From Cohnella algarum (GTDB taxonomy: Bacteria; Bacillota; Bacilli; Paenibacillales; Paenibacillaceae), in the NCBI RefSeq assembly GCF_016937515.1, contig NZ_JAFHKM010000002.1, forward strand, positions 5,451,001 to 5,515,000: a stretch of DNA of 64,000 nucleotides, given 5' to 3'. Shown in pieces: positions 17,508 to 26,240 of the stretch (positions are counted from its first letter, which is position 1; each line of letters begins with the position of its first letter). The position numbers and the translations under genes were made by a program. The notes below the pieces were generated by a model that saw nothing but the letters and a program-made list of their open reading frames with translations, had not been told where the DNA came from and searched no databases.

Positions 17508-18125
17508 TCAATTCGTTTCCAATGCCCGGTTCAGATCGTCCATCGTCAGCTGGCGGCCTTCGATCCGGTCGAACAACAGCTTCGTGCGCTCCTCCAGCTC
17601 GTCGTCTCCCTCGGCTACGAGCGGGTCGGGAAGATGCTGGAGATCCGGCAGTCCGAAATAGTCGAGAAAAGCTTTGGTCGTGCCGTACAGGATCGGCCTT
17701 CCGATCGCGTCGGCGCGCCCGACTTCCTCGATCAAGTCCTTCGCGACGAGCGTATGGATCGGCCGATCGGATTTGACCCCGCGGATTTCCTCGATTTCGA
17801 CGCGGGTGATCGGCTGGCGGTAGGCCACGATGGACAGCGTCTCCAAAGCGGCCTGGGACAGGGCGGTCCTGGCGGGCGAGTAGGCCAGCTTTTCGAGATA
17901 CGGCGCGTGCTCCGGAGCCGTCGTAAGCCTGAATCCTCCCGCCACCTCGGCAATGCGCAGTCCGCGATTGTGGCGAACGTAATCGCTTTGCAGGTCGCGA
18001 AGAACGTCAAGCACGACGTCCGCGTTCATTTCGACGACTTCCGCCATCGCTTTGGCGCTGAGGCCGTCTTCTCCCGCTACGAACAGGAGCCCCTCAAGTA
18101 CCGACCTCAATGTCGAATAGTCCAT
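17508..18125 (-). CDS. scpB: Segregation and condensation protein B
   Basis: ScpB binds ScpA and Smc to form the bacterial condensin that compacts and segregates chromosomes. The 205-residue protein has two winged-helix domains; visible family segments are LEGLLFVAGEDGLSAKAMAE, LSQAALETLSIVAYRQPITR and FLDYFGLPDLQHLPDP. The ATG at 18125 lies inside the end of scpA (32-base overlap), indicating translational coupling; an upstream in-frame codon at 18167 would add 14 residues unlike the family. Confidence 0.93.
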   Translation of the reverse strand: MDYSTLRSVLEGLLFVAGEDGLSAKAMAEVVEMNADVVLDVLRDLQSDYVRHNRGLRIAEVAGGFRLTTAPEHAPYLEKLAYSPARTALSQAALETLSIVAYRQPITRVEIEEIRGVKSDRPIHTLVAKDLIEEVGRADAIGRPILYGTTKAFLDYFGLPDLQHLPDPLVAEGDDELEERTKLLFDRIEGRQLTMDDLNRALETN

Positions 18126-18888
18126 CGTCGCCCTCCCTTCCCGTCCAACTGACGACAATATCGTCAAACAGCTTGTTCTGATGGCAAAGCACCCAGCGAC
18201 GTTTCATCAATTCCAGAATCGCGAGAAAAGTCGCCACGATTTCATTGCGGTCGAACCGGTCTCCGATCAGTTGGGAAAACAGCACTTTGCCTTCCCCTTC
18301 GGCCGCTTTGCGCTTGAGCGCGTCCATGATATCGCGGATCCGGTCCTTGACGGAAATTTCGTCGCGGGCAATCGAGGCGACGCGATTGCGGCCGGCCTCC
18401 CTCCGCAGCGCCCTGCGGAAGGCCCGGACGAGATCGTCCACGTGCAAGCCTTCCACGGGATTGATTTGAACGTCGCGAACGTACGGGGACAAATCGGCCG
18501 GCTCGCGCGTGAATACCCGGCTTCGCTCCAGTTCGTGCTCGCGAAGCTGGCTCGCGGCCGCTTTGAATTTCCGGTATTCCAGCAGCTTGCGGATCAGTTC
18601 CTCGCGGGGATCTTCCCCGTCGTCGTCCATCGTGACCCAAGGCTCTTCCGTCGCCGGAGGCTTGGGCAACAGCTGTCTGCTCTTCATGGAGAGCAGGGTG
18701 GCGGCCATGACCAGAAACTCGCTGGTCACGTCCAGCTCCAGCTCCTGCATCGCTTCCAAATATTCGATATATTGATCCGTTATTTCGCTGATGGAAATGT
18801 CCTGAATGTCGATTTCCGCTTTGTCGATCAAATGCAGAAGCAGATCGAGCGGTCCTTCGAACGTTTCCAGCTTGTACAGCACCGTCAC
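18094..18888 (-). CDS. scpA: Segregation and condensation protein A
   Basis: ScpA is the kleisin that bridges the Smc heads. The 264-residue protein starts with the family hallmark YKLETFEGPLDLLLHLIDKA, followed by EISITDQYIEYLE-like sequence, an acidic middle part, and a C-terminal winged helix (RNEIVATFLAILELMKRRWV). A GTG start with AGGGTG upstream is used. scpB overlaps its end. It is about 80 bases downstream of ribH, as in Bacillus. Confidence 0.94.
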   Translation of the reverse strand: MTVLYKLETFEGPLDLLLHLIDKAEIDIQDISISEITDQYIEYLEAMQELELDVTSEFLVMAATLLSMKSRQLLPKPPATEEPWVTMDDDGEDPREELIRKLLEYRKFKAAASQLREHELERSRVFTREPADLSPYVRDVQINPVEGLHVDDLVRAFRRALRREAGRNRVASIARDEISVKDRIRDIMDALKRKAAEGEGKVLFSQLIGDRFDRNEIVATFLAILELMKRRWVLCHQNKLFDDIVVSWTGREGDDGLFDIEVGT

Positions 18889-18968
18889 GCCGCCAAGTCA
18901 CCCTTTCTGCGGAGCGCAAACCGAGCGGCTTGCGCCGACCGCGCGGAGCCGCGGCCGCGATCGTCCGC

Positions 18969-19439
18969 TCAACCTTTCAGCGCCCGCGTAAGATTGGCCA
19001 TTTCGATCGCCGTCGTGGCCGCTTCCCAGCCTTTGTTGCCTGCTTTCGTGCCGGCCCTTTCGACCGCTTGCTCGATGCTGTCGGTCGTCAGCACGCCGAA
19101 AATCGTCGGCACGCCCGTTTTCAGTGCGGTCGCGGCCACGCCTTTGGCCACTTCGTTCGAAACGAAATCGAAATGCGGCGTGGAACCGCGAATGACGGCC
19201 CCGAGCGTGACGACCGCGTCGTACTTGCCGCTTTCGGCCATTTTCTGCGCGACGAGCGGAATTTCGAACGCGCCCGGCACCCAGGCGATTTCAACCTCGT
19301 CCTCTTGCGCGCCGTGGCGTTTGAACGCGTCCAGCGCCCCGCTGAGCAGTCTCGTCGAAATAAATTCGTTGAAACGGCCGACGACGACCCCATATTTTAA
19401 ACCGGTGGAAATCAGATTGCCTTCATATACGACTGCCAT
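18969..19439 (-). CDS. ribH: 6,7-dimethyl-8-ribityllumazine synthase
   Basis: RibH condenses the ribityl-amino-pyrimidine with dihydroxybutanone phosphate to give lumazine, the penultimate riboflavin step. The 156-residue protein has the expected length and the motifs [34 protein letters not shown] and [12 protein letters not shown] chose the ATG at 19439 (MAVVYEGNL) because AAAGGA lies 11 bases upstream; the ATG four codons earlier would overlap that site. It is the last rib gene of the operon. Confidence 0.96.
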   Translation of the reverse strand: MAVVYEGNLISTGLKYGVVVGRFNEFISTRLLSGALDAFKRHGAQEDEVEIAWVPGAFEIPLVAQKMAESGKYDAVVTLGAVIRGSTPHFDFVSNEVAKGVAATALKTGVPTIFGVLTTDSIEQAVERAGTKAGNKGWEAATTAIEMANLTRALKG

Positions 19440-19447
19440 ATTATTAT

Positions 19448-20734
19448 TCATCCTTTCTTCGGCGTCAAGCCCGGAATTTGTTCGTTTTGTTCGATGACGT
19501 TCAAGGGTTCGGTCCGGCGGCCTTCCTCCGGGAAAGAAAACAGATGGCCGAGCTTATCTTGCTTCGTATGCAAATAGCGGGCGTTGTCTTCGTTTTCCGG
19601 CATTTGGATCGGGACGCGCTCGACGACGCTCAGGCCGTAGCCTTCCAAGCCTTTGATCTTGCGCGGATTGTTCGTCAGCAGCCGGATTCGGCGGACGCCG
19701 ATGTCTTTCAGGATTTGCGCTCCGATGCCGTAATCCCGCAAATCCGGGGCGAAGCCCAATTTGATATTCGCTTCGACCGTGTCCAATCCTTCTTCCTGCA
19801 GCTTGTACGCCCGGAGCTTGTTCAAAAGCCCGATGCCGCGGCCTTCCTGACGCATATACAATAACACGCCGGAGCCCGCTTCATCAATTTGCCTGAGCGC
19901 CGCTTCGAGCTGCGGCCCGCAGTCGCAGCGGTGCGAATGGAAGACGTCGCCCGTCAAGCACTCGGAATGGACGCGAACGAGGGTCGGCGCCGAACCGTCG
20001 ATGTCCCCCTTAACCAAGGCGACGTGCTCCTTGTAGTCGACGACGTTCGTATACCCGATCGCCCGGAATTCTCCGAAATCGGTCGGCAGCCGAATTTCCA
20101 CTTCGCGTTTGACCAGCTTTTCCTTCTCGTTGCGATAGCGGATCAAATCCTGGATCGTCACGAGCTTCAGGCCGTGGCGCTTCGTGAACTCGATCAGATC
20201 CGGCAGGCGGGCCATCGTCCCGTCTTCCTTGATGACCTCGCAAATGACCGCGGCCGGGTACGTGCCGCACAAGCGCGCGAGGTCGACGGCCGCTTCCGTA
20301 TGGCCCGCCCGGCGCAGGACGCCGCCGTTTTTGGCGATCAGCGGAAACATGTGGCCGGGCCTGCGGAAGCTGGCGGGGCCGGAAGCCGGATCGATGAGCG
20401 CCTTGACCGTCTCCGCGCGCTCGAACGCCGAAATGCCGGTCGTCGTCGCGACGGCATCCACGGACACGGTAAACGCGGTGCCGTGGTAATCCGTATTGTG
20501 CTGGACCATCGGCGGCAAATCGAGCTGTTCCGCGCGCTCCTCCGTAATCGGCACGCATACGAGGCCTCGGCCCTCGGTAATCATGAAGTTGATGATTTCG
20601 GGGGTCGCTTTGTCCGCCAGCGCGATCAAATCGCCCTCGTTTTCGCGATCTTCGTCGTCCACGACGACGATCGCCTTGCCTTGCAGCAAATCCTGCATCG
20701 CTTCTTCTATCGTATGGAAGTTGAAGGCGTCCAT
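19448..20734 (-). CDS. ribBA: Bifunctional 3,4-dihydroxy-2-butanone-4-phosphate synthase / GTP cyclohydrolase II
   Basis: The 428-residue fusion makes both riboflavin precursors. The N-terminal RibB domain (about 1-200) has [13 protein letters not shown] and [12 protein letters not shown]. The C-terminal RibA domain has the zinc cysteines in [14 protein letters not shown], the catalytic [14 protein letters not shown] region and [17 protein letters not shown]. In B. subtilis this protein is RibA (ribAB). It follows ribE after a 233-base gap that holds degenerate 15-base repeats, and ribH follows after 8 bases. Confidence 0.96.
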   Translation of the reverse strand: MDAFNFHTIEEAMQDLLQGKAIVVVDDEDRENEGDLIALADKATPEIINFMITEGRGLVCVPITEERAEQLDLPPMVQHNTDYHGTAFTVSVDAVATTTGISAFERAETVKALIDPASGPASFRRPGHMFPLIAKNGGVLRRAGHTEAAVDLARLCGTYPAAVICEVIKEDGTMARLPDLIEFTKRHGLKLVTIQDLIRYRNEKEKLVKREVEIRLPTDFGEFRAIGYTNVVDYKEHVALVKGDIDGSAPTLVRVHSECLTGDVFHSHRCDCGPQLEAALRQIDEAGSGVLLYMRQEGRGIGLLNKLRAYKLQEEGLDTVEANIKLGFAPDLRDYGIGAQILKDIGVRRIRLLTNNPRKIKGLEGYGLSVVERVPIQMPENEDNARYLHTKQDKLGHLFSFPEEGRRTEPLNVIEQNEQIPGLTPKKG

Positions 20735-20784
20735 CCTGTTGTCCTCCTCTGTTCTCGCGCTAACTTAAATCCGATTGCCGGGAT

Positions 20785-20960
20785 GCCCGATTGTCCGAAC
20801 GGTTGACCGAATGCCGATTTATTCGAATCTCGGTTATGCGAATGCCGGTTGTCGGAATCTCGGTTGTCCGGGTGCCCGTTTGTCCGGATCTCGGTTGTTC
20901 GGATCTCGGCTGTCCGGGTGCCGGTTATGCCGGTTGCCCGGATACTCGAATGTCCGGCAG
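20785..20960. repeat. Degenerate 15-bp tandem repeats between ribE and ribBA
   Basis: About nine imperfect copies of a unit like CTCGGTTGTCCGGAT occur in tandem on the plus strand; several differ at 1-4 positions. The period of 15 leaves a frame open on either strand, but codon content and missing start signals argue against a gene. The array lies inside the rib operon transcript as spacer. Confidence 0.7.
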
Positions 20961-20967
20961 CCGATCA

Positions 20968-21651
20968 TCAAAATCCGTTTTCGCGCAGCATCGCTTCCGT
21001 CAAGCCTCTGCCGGCCGCCCCGGGGACAGCCGTGCCCGCAGGCGGTTCGCCGAACCGCTGCCTGAGTAAATGATCGACGTATTTGCCCAAAATGTCGCAC
21101 TCGACATTGACCGTGTCGCCCGGCTTCCTGAACTGGATCGCCGTTTCCTTCAGCGTATGGGGAATGATGGAAACGGTAATCGTTCCGGCGCCGTCGTCGA
21201 CCGATACGATCGTCAGGCTCGTGCCGTCGATCGTAATCGAACCTTTCGGCACCGATTGGCGGACCAATTCCGGACTGTGCGGCTTGATCGCGAAAACGAT
21301 CGCGTTCGCTTCCGCCCGGCGGGAGACGACCGTTGCCGTGCCGTCCACGTGCCCTTGCACGATGTGTCCGCCGAATCGCCCCCCGGCAAGCATCGCCCGT
21401 TCCAGGTTGACCGGATCGCCGGGCTTCAGTTCGTGCAAGGTCGAGCGTCGAAACGTTTCCGGCATGACGTCCGCGTCGAACGAAGATCCGTCGAACGAAA
21501 TGACCGTGAGACACACCCCGTTGACGGCGATGCTGTCTCCGAGGCGCGCGCCTTCCAGCACCTTGGCGGCGGCGACCGTCAGCACCATCGCCTCACCGCG
21601 CCGCTGCACGCGCCGCAGCGTTCCGATTTCTTCGATAAGTCCCGTGAACAT
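20968..21651 (-). CDS. ribE: Riboflavin synthase alpha chain
   Basis: RibE dismutates two lumazines into riboflavin and the pyrimidine precursor. The 227-residue protein starts with the canonical MFTGLIEEIGTL and shows two lumazine-binding repeats, the first with SIAVNGVCLTV and the second with SITIDGTSLTIV, plus GHIVQGHVDGT between them. The start has a GGAGG-like site and lies 15 bases after the ribD stop. The last dozen residues are less conserved-looking and border the repeat array. Confidence 0.96.
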   Translation of the reverse strand: MFTGLIEEIGTLRRVQRRGEAMVLTVAAAKVLEGARLGDSIAVNGVCLTVISFDGSSFDADVMPETFRRSTLHELKPGDPVNLERAMLAGGRFGGHIVQGHVDGTATVVSRRAEANAIVFAIKPHSPELVRQSVPKGSITIDGTSLTIVSVDDGAGTITVSIIPHTLKETAIQFRKPGDTVNVECDILGKYVDHLLRQRFGEPPAGTAVPGAAGRGLTEAMLRENGF

Positions 21652-21666
21652 GTCCGTTCCTCCTTC

Positions 21667-22767
21667 CTAGAGCCTCGGCTTGGCGGGATAACCGCTGACG
21701 CACCAATCGTCCCCGTAACGCTCGATTTCAATCCGCTCGATCGAAAGCGCCTCTTCCATTCGTTCGGGACCGGTAAAGGCAAACGCCGGCGGAGCGTCAC
21801 CGCCGACCAGCTTCGGCGCGTAGAACAGCATGATCTTGTCGACGAGGCCGGCCTCGACGAGCGCGCCGTTCAGCGCGCCGCCTCCTTCCACGAGCAGCGA
21901 GGCGATATCCCTGCGGCCGAGTTCCGCAAGCGCGGCGGCGAGATCGACCTTCGGGCCCTCGCCGCACGCGATTACTTCCGCTCCCCGCTGCCTGAGCGAC
22001 CGGGCCCGATTTTCGTCCGCGCCCGCCGTCGTCAGCACGATCGTCCGCGCCTCGCCGTTCAGCACGCGGGCCGAGTCGGGCAGGCGGAGCTGCGAATCGA
22101 CCACGATCCGAATCGGATGAAGGCCGGGAACGCCGAGCCGCGTCGTCAATTCCGGGTCGTCCGCGAGCACCGTCCCGATGCCGACCATGATGCCGTTGTT
22201 CCGATGGCGGAGCGCATGAACCGCTTCCCGGGCCGCCGGCCCGGTAATCCATTTGCTGTGCCCTTCGCGCGTCGCGATTTTGCCGTCCATCGTCACCGCC
22301 GTCTTGATCGTGACGAACGGCAAGCCGGTAACGATGTACTTGTTGAACGCTTCGTTCAGCTTCTCGGCCTCGGCTTTGAGCACGCCGACTTTCACCTCGA
22401 TGCCGCTCTCGCGGAGCCGGGCCAGCCCCCTGCCCGCCACGAGCGGGTTCGGATCGGTCGTCGCGACGACGACGCGGGCCACGCCCTCGCGAATGAGGCG
22501 CTCGCAGCAGGGCGGCGTCCGGCCGTGGTGGCTGCACGGCTCGAGCGTCACGTATGCGGTGGAGCCCTTCGCGTCCTCTCCCGCCATGTTGAGCGCGTGC
22601 ACCTCGGCATGGGCTTCTCCCCTGCGCAGGTGGGCGCCGATGCCGACGACGCGTCCGTTATTGACGACGACGCAGCCGACCATGGGATTGACTTCCGTCT
22701 GGCCGGCGGCGGAAGCGGCCGTATTCAGCGCAAGCCGCATGTAAAATTCGTCGTTGATAATGTCCAT
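21667..22767 (-). CDS. ribD: Bifunctional diaminohydroxyphosphoribosylaminopyrimidine deaminase / reductase
   Basis: RibD performs the second and third pyrimidine-branch steps of riboflavin synthesis. The 366-residue protein has an N-terminal zinc deaminase (HAEVHAL and PCSHHGRTPPCCE ligands) and a C-terminal NADPH reductase (KTAVTMDGKIATREGHSKWI, then LLVEGGGALNGALV). I chose ATG 22767 (MDIINDEFYMRLAL) with GGGAGG just upstream. The frame stays open for another 100 codons through the leader, but that extension is arginine-rich and not RibD-like. Confidence 0.95.
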   Translation of the reverse strand: MDIINDEFYMRLALNTAASAAGQTEVNPMVGCVVVNNGRVVGIGAHLRRGEAHAEVHALNMAGEDAKGSTAYVTLEPCSHHGRTPPCCERLIREGVARVVVATTDPNPLVAGRGLARLRESGIEVKVGVLKAEAEKLNEAFNKYIVTGLPFVTIKTAVTMDGKIATREGHSKWITGPAAREAVHALRHRNNGIMVGIGTVLADDPELTTRLGVPGLHPIRIVVDSQLRLPDSARVLNGEARTIVLTTAGADENRARSLRQRGAEVIACGEGPKVDLAAALAELGRRDIASLLVEGGGALNGALVEAGLVDKIMLFYAPKLVGGDAPPAFAFTGPERMEEALSIERIEIERYGDDWCVSGYPAKPRL

Positions 22768-22801
22768 TTGCCTCCCACGCTCCCGACGCCGAAATAAAAA
22801 C

Positions 22802-22832
22802 AAAAAAACCCGGAGCGGCAAGCCCCGGGGGT
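22802..22832 (-). terminator. Leader terminator just before ribD
   Basis: On the minus strand CCCGGGGCTTGCCGCTCCGGG folds into a CCCGG/CCGGG stem with an inner GGC/GCC pair and is followed by seven T. It ends about 35 bases before the ribD start and is a likely expression platform for the FMN riboswitch. Confidence 0.7.
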
Positions 22833-23107
22833 GGTTACACAGCGTTATCCGACCGAAAAAACGCTTCGTCCAAAGGCAAACAAGTCCCAAGCTCGCTCGC
22901 ATGCGAGACAAGCGGACAACGAAGACAACCGACGCGGCGCGAAACGATGGCCGGCCCCGAATCGCGTCTTCCGCAGAAGTCTTGACTCGAACAAACCGAT
23001 CCCGAACTCGCCGTACCGAAAGACGAATCGATGCGCGCAACATGGTCCCATGTGAAAAATGGTACATGCCAAGTCGCTTAAACGATAACCTGTTTGCGAT
23101 TATCGTT

Positions 23108-23147
23108 GAAAAAGCGTTAGCGCCTGATTAGCGCAAGCGCCGCTCGT
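23108..23147 (-). terminator. Possible first terminator after the FMN aptamer
   Basis: On the minus strand AGCG..GCGC..TAATCAG..GCGC..CGCT can fold into a two-step stem followed by TTTTTC. It begins about 55 bases after the aptamer 3' end. The stem is interrupted, so it is less certain than the ribD-proximal terminator. Confidence 0.4.
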
Positions 23148-23201
23148 TCGCTTTCCTGTCGATTGGATGCCTAAAGACGCGGCCCGGCCGCGCTGCGCTT
23201 C

Positions 23202-23385
23202 CTTCTCCCATCCAGACTGTTACTGTCGGTCCCGGATTCGCACCGGGTCCACCGCATCACGCCCGCCGGTTATCCGGTAGCTGCGATGACGGGTCACGGA
23301 CTGACGACGGCGGCGTCCGCTTAGCGGCCTGCGCGTTCCGTCGATCACCGCCGGTGGGGAATTGCACCCCGCCCCGAAGGTAAGT
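23202..23385 (-). ncRNA. FMN riboswitch (RFN element)
   Basis: The minus strand shows the conserved RFN blocks in order: CTTCGGGGCGGGGTGCAATT, then CCCCACCGGCGGTGATC, later a stem region with GATAACCGGCGGGCGTGATG, then GACCCGGTGCGAATCCGGGA and the closing CAGTCTGGATGGGAGAAG. These match the FMN aptamer consensus, which binds flavin mononucleotide and switches off downstream expression. It lies upstream of ribD and would control ribD-ribE-ribBA-ribH. Unusually, about 430 bases separate it from ribD. Confidence 0.95.
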
Positions 23386-23400
23386 CGCTGATTGAAAGAA

Positions 23401-23429
23401 AGTTTACCACTCGCCTGCATAAATTGCAA
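23401..23429 (-). promoter_or_regulatory. Sigma-A-type promoter of the rib operon
   Basis: On the minus strand TTGCAA and TAAACT are separated by exactly 17 bases, and transcription would begin about 8-10 bases before the FMN aptamer. Position relative to the riboswitch makes this the likely rib promoter. Confidence 0.65.
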
Positions 23430-23616
23430 GCCAAAAAAAGGCGCCGCCCCTCCGCAGCCGCCAAGCGCCCCCGCGCTGGCCATTGGGCGGTCCCCCCATT
23501 AGGACAGGCTTTGCGCAGTTACATGATTCGGCGCCATCGGGCTCCCGGCGCCAACGTTAAGGGGCGCCGCACGAACGACGCTTTTTCGTCCGGAACCCCG
23601 GAACGCGTGACCTACG

Positions 23617-23939
23617 TTGGATTTTATTTCGCAAGCGCCGTTCTCCCCAATCGCTCCGCACCGTTTCGCCGATTACTAGCCTAAGTTGGACTTGATCCCG
23701 ACTAAAAGCACCGTTTTCGCCGATCGAACCGCACCGTTTTCGTTAATCGCTCCGCCCACGTTGGATTTCATCCAACCAAAAGCGCCGTTTTCCCCAATCG
23801 CTCTCCCTACGTTGGATTTTATCCAATCGGATGACGCCTTGTCCGTCCATTTCGCCCGAAATGCCCTTTTTCGTTGGATAAAATCCAGCGTAGATAGCAC
23901 GTTTCCCGATTTTCGCTTCGCTGGTTGGACAAAATCCAA
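23617..23939. repeat. Array 1 of TTGGAY..RTCCAA palindromic repeats (six units)
   Basis: Units start at 23617 (half unit), 23686 (degenerate), 23761, 23812, 23874 and 23925. The core is a 15-mer such as TTGGATTTTATCCAA. Units one to four read TTGGATTTTATCC on the plus strand; units five and six are reversed (TTGGATAAAATCC, TTGGACAAAATCC). Forward units are separated by a second conserved word close to GCGCCGTTTTCCCCAATCGC. The same family recurs at 52663 and 59369. Confidence 0.9.
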
Positions 23940-24162
23940 CGTAGCTCGTCAAGCGGTTCATATTCCCCCGGTAACGGTTTTAACAAATTTTTAGTTGTAG
24001 GCGCCTAAACGTAAGATGACGGGAGTGTACGAAAAATCATATAAATGCGTATATACATAACCGCCTGACGGGGCGATTTTGTACGATAAATCGCGCGGCC
24101 TCATGAAACGACCATCAGCCCGTGCAATCAGCCCCCGCAATTCAGCCCGCGCCCACGCCGAA

Positions 24163-24217
24163 GAAGCCGTCCGCGCGTGAGGCCCGAAGCGGGACCTCCC
24201 GAAGCGAACGGCTTCCT
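24163..24217 (-). terminator. Probable terminator after ppiB
   Basis: On the minus strand GAAGCCGT and ACGGCTTC close a long, GC-rich hairpin followed by TTC, directly after the ppiB stop. The T run is short, so efficiency is uncertain. Confidence 0.5.
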
Positions 24218-24226
24218 TGACGCGAT

Positions 24227-24661
24227 TTACGCCCCTTCGCCGACGCGAACGGTTTCCATTTTGTCGCGGCCTTTGAACGCGTCGACATGCTCCATGCCGG
24301 ACGTCACCTTGCCGAACACGGTGTGCACGCCGTCCAGGTGCGGCTGCGGCGCATACGCGATGTAGAACTGGCTGCCCCCGGTGTTCGGGCCGCGGTGCGC
24401 CATTGCGAGCGCTCCGCGCTCGTGCTTATTCGGGTTGATTTCGCACGGAATCTCGTAGCCGGGCCCGCCGGTTCCGTTGCCGTTCGGGCAGCCGCCCTGG
24501 GCGACGAACCCGGGAATGACGCGGTGGAACGTCAGGCCGTCGTAAAATCCGGAGTTCGCGAGCTTTTCGAAGTTCGCCACCGTTCCGGGAGCGTCCTTCT
24601 CGAACAGTTCGATGACGACTTCCTTGCCGTCCTCAAGCTTGATAACCGCTTGCTTTGCCAT
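24227..24661 (-). CDS. ppiB: Peptidyl-prolyl cis-trans isomerase (cyclophilin type)
   Basis: The 144-residue protein is a single cyclophilin domain that speeds proline isomerisation during folding in the cytosol. Visible motifs are [16 protein letters not shown], the active-site stretch [13 protein letters not shown] with its arginine, [16 protein letters not shown] and [11 protein letters not shown]. No signal peptide is present. It lies 43 bases after lysA on the same strand; ppiB is near lysA in B. subtilis as well. Confidence 0.95.
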   Translation of the reverse strand: MAKQAVIKLEDGKEVVIELFEKDAPGTVANFEKLANSGFYDGLTFHRVIPGFVAQGGCPNGNGTGGPGYEIPCEINPNKHERGALAMAHRGPNTGGSQFYIAYAPQPHLDGVHTVFGKVTSGMEHVDAFKGRDKMETVRVGEGA

Positions 24662-24703
24662 ATTCGATTCATCCTCTCGTCTGTCGATCGCCCGGTCCGG
24701 GCA

Positions 24704-26035
24704 TTACTTGGCCACAGCTTGCTTGCGTAGACGCTCGGGAATGATGTCGTTGCCGACGATATTGTCGAACGATTCGCGGGATACGACCAGATCGGCCTGT
24801 CCGTCGCGCACGAACACGACCGCGGGACGGCGGATCCGGTTGTAATTGCTGGCCATTGCATAATTGTACGCTCCCGTGCAAAATACGGCAAGCAGGTCGC
24901 CCTGACGGACAGCCGGAAGCTTCAGGTCCCAGATGAGCATGTCGCCGCTTTCGCAGCATTTGCCGGCGACGGATACGACTTCGTCGGCGGCGTCGTTGCA
25001 GCGGTTGGCGAGCACGGCCTCGTATTTGGATTCGTACAGCGCCGGACGCGGATTGTCGGTCATCCCGCCGTCGACGGCGATATATTTGCGCACGCCGGGA
25101 ATGTCCTTGCTCGTTCCGACGGTGTAAAGCGTCGTTCCGGCGTCGCCGACGATGCTGCGGCCCGGTTCGACCCAAATTTCCGGCAGCGGATAATCGTTTT
25201 CCTTGAAATGAGTAATGATCGCATCGGTGATGGCTTTGACGTACGTTGCCACCGGAAGCGGCTTATCCCCTTCGACATAGCGGATGCCGAAGCCGCCGCC
25301 CAGGTTGATGACCGGGAACGTGACGCCGAACTTCTCGCGGACTTCGACGGAGAACGCCGCGACCTTCTCGACGGCCATGCGGAAGCCTTCGACTTCGAAA
25401 ATTTGCGAGCCGATGTGGGAGTGCACGCCGAGCAGCTTGAGCTGCGGCTGTTTCAGCGCTTCCTCGACCGCGCGCAGCGCGGTGCCGTTGCCGACGTCGA
25501 AGCCGAACTTCGAATCCTGCTGGCCCGTCGAAATATAATCGTGCGTATGGGCTTCGACCCCCGGCGTGACGCGGAGCAGGATGTTTACTTGCTTGTCCTT
25601 TTCCGCGGCGATGGCGTTCAGCATCGCCAGCTCGACGAAGTTGTCGACGACAAAGCAGCCGATTCCCGCGTCCAGCCCCATTTCGATTTCTTCCGGCGTT
25701 TTGTTGTTGCCGTGGAAATGGATGCGCTCCGCGGGAAAGCCCGCCTGCAGCGCCGTGTACAGTTCGCCGTCGGAGACGACGTCGAGACTCATGCCCTCTT
25801 CCTCGGCCACCCGGCACATCGCCATGACGCAAAACGCCTTGGACGCGTAGGCGACCTGAAAGCGCAGGCCCGTCGCTTTAAACGCTTCGACATATTCTCT
25901 CGCGCGCTGGCGGACGAGCGCTTCGTCCACGATATACAGCGGCGTTCCGAACCGCTTGGCCAAATCCGTAACGTCGCAGCCTCCGATTTCCAGATGGCCC
26001 AAGTCGTTGATACGGCTCGTTCCGTGCAAATACAT
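24704..26035 (-). CDS. lysA: Diaminopimelate decarboxylase
   Basis: LysA decarboxylates meso-diaminopimelate to L-lysine with pyridoxal phosphate. The 443-residue protein has the alanine-racemase-like barrel with the PLP lysine in VAYASKAF, HSHIGSQIF, INLGGGFGIRY and EPGRSIVGDAG, and the C-terminal cysteine of CCESGDML that completes the neighbouring active site. ATG 26035 follows AAGGGG at nine bases; a TTG seven codons earlier overlaps that site. The spoVAF-lysA order is as in Bacillus. Confidence 0.96.
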   Translation of the reverse strand: MYLHGTSRINDLGHLEIGGCDVTDLAKRFGTPLYIVDEALVRQRAREYVEAFKATGLRFQVAYASKAFCVMAMCRVAEEEGMSLDVVSDGELYTALQAGFPAERIHFHGNNKTPEEIEMGLDAGIGCFVVDNFVELAMLNAIAAEKDKQVNILLRVTPGVEAHTHDYISTGQQDSKFGFDVGNGTALRAVEEALKQPQLKLLGVHSHIGSQIFEVEGFRMAVEKVAAFSVEVREKFGVTFPVINLGGGFGIRYVEGDKPLPVATYVKAITDAIITHFKENDYPLPEIWVEPGRSIVGDAGTTLYTVGTSKDIPGVRKYIAVDGGMTDNPRPALYESKYEAVLANRCNDAADEVVSVAGKCCESGDMLIWDLKLPAVRQGDLLAVFCTGAYNYAMASNYNRIRRPAVVFVRDGQADLVVSRESFDNIVGNDIIPERLRKQAVAK

Positions 26036-26240
26036 TTGGAATTTCCCCTTTGACAAATAAATTCGGATAAACGGTTCGGTCGCAAGACGGCCGCATCCGG
26101 TAATTGCGCATGTTACTTAGAGTATATCCGAAACCGTCTCCCGGGGAAATGGAGGATTTGCCACATCATTTGCATTCGTCCGCCTTGCGGGTCCGCCTGC
26201 GCGCGTCCGTCCCGCCGCTTCCACAACTTTCGGCGCCGCC

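Larger units (their letters stand above)
23430..24226. other. Gene-free stretch between the rib leader and ppiB
   Basis: No convincing gene is present in these roughly 800 bases. The left and middle part holds the palindromic repeat array described separately (23617-23939). The stretch at about 24000-24110 is AT-richer than its surroundings and contains repeated GTACGA..AAATC words, possibly a promoter or unfolded repeat. The right end carries the ppiB terminator. Short open frames here are rich in recurring LDFIQ-like words that come from the repeats and are not proteins. Confidence 0.7.

Noticed and set aside
20775..21065. Pentapeptide-repeat protein on the plus strand
   Set aside because: The pattern follows from a 15-base DNA repeat; the frame has no ribosome-binding site, crosses the end of ribE antisense, and lacks the A(D/N)LxX periodicity over a useful length.
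22768..23067. N-terminal extension of RibD by 100 residues
   Set aside because: The frame is open but arginine-rich, and the normal RibD start has its own ribosome-binding site. The region is better read as riboswitch leader.
23676..23994. Two small proteins with recurring LDFIQ/FYPT phrases
   Set aside because: The recurring phrases are translations of the palindromic repeats on both strands; no start signals or conserved content support a protein.
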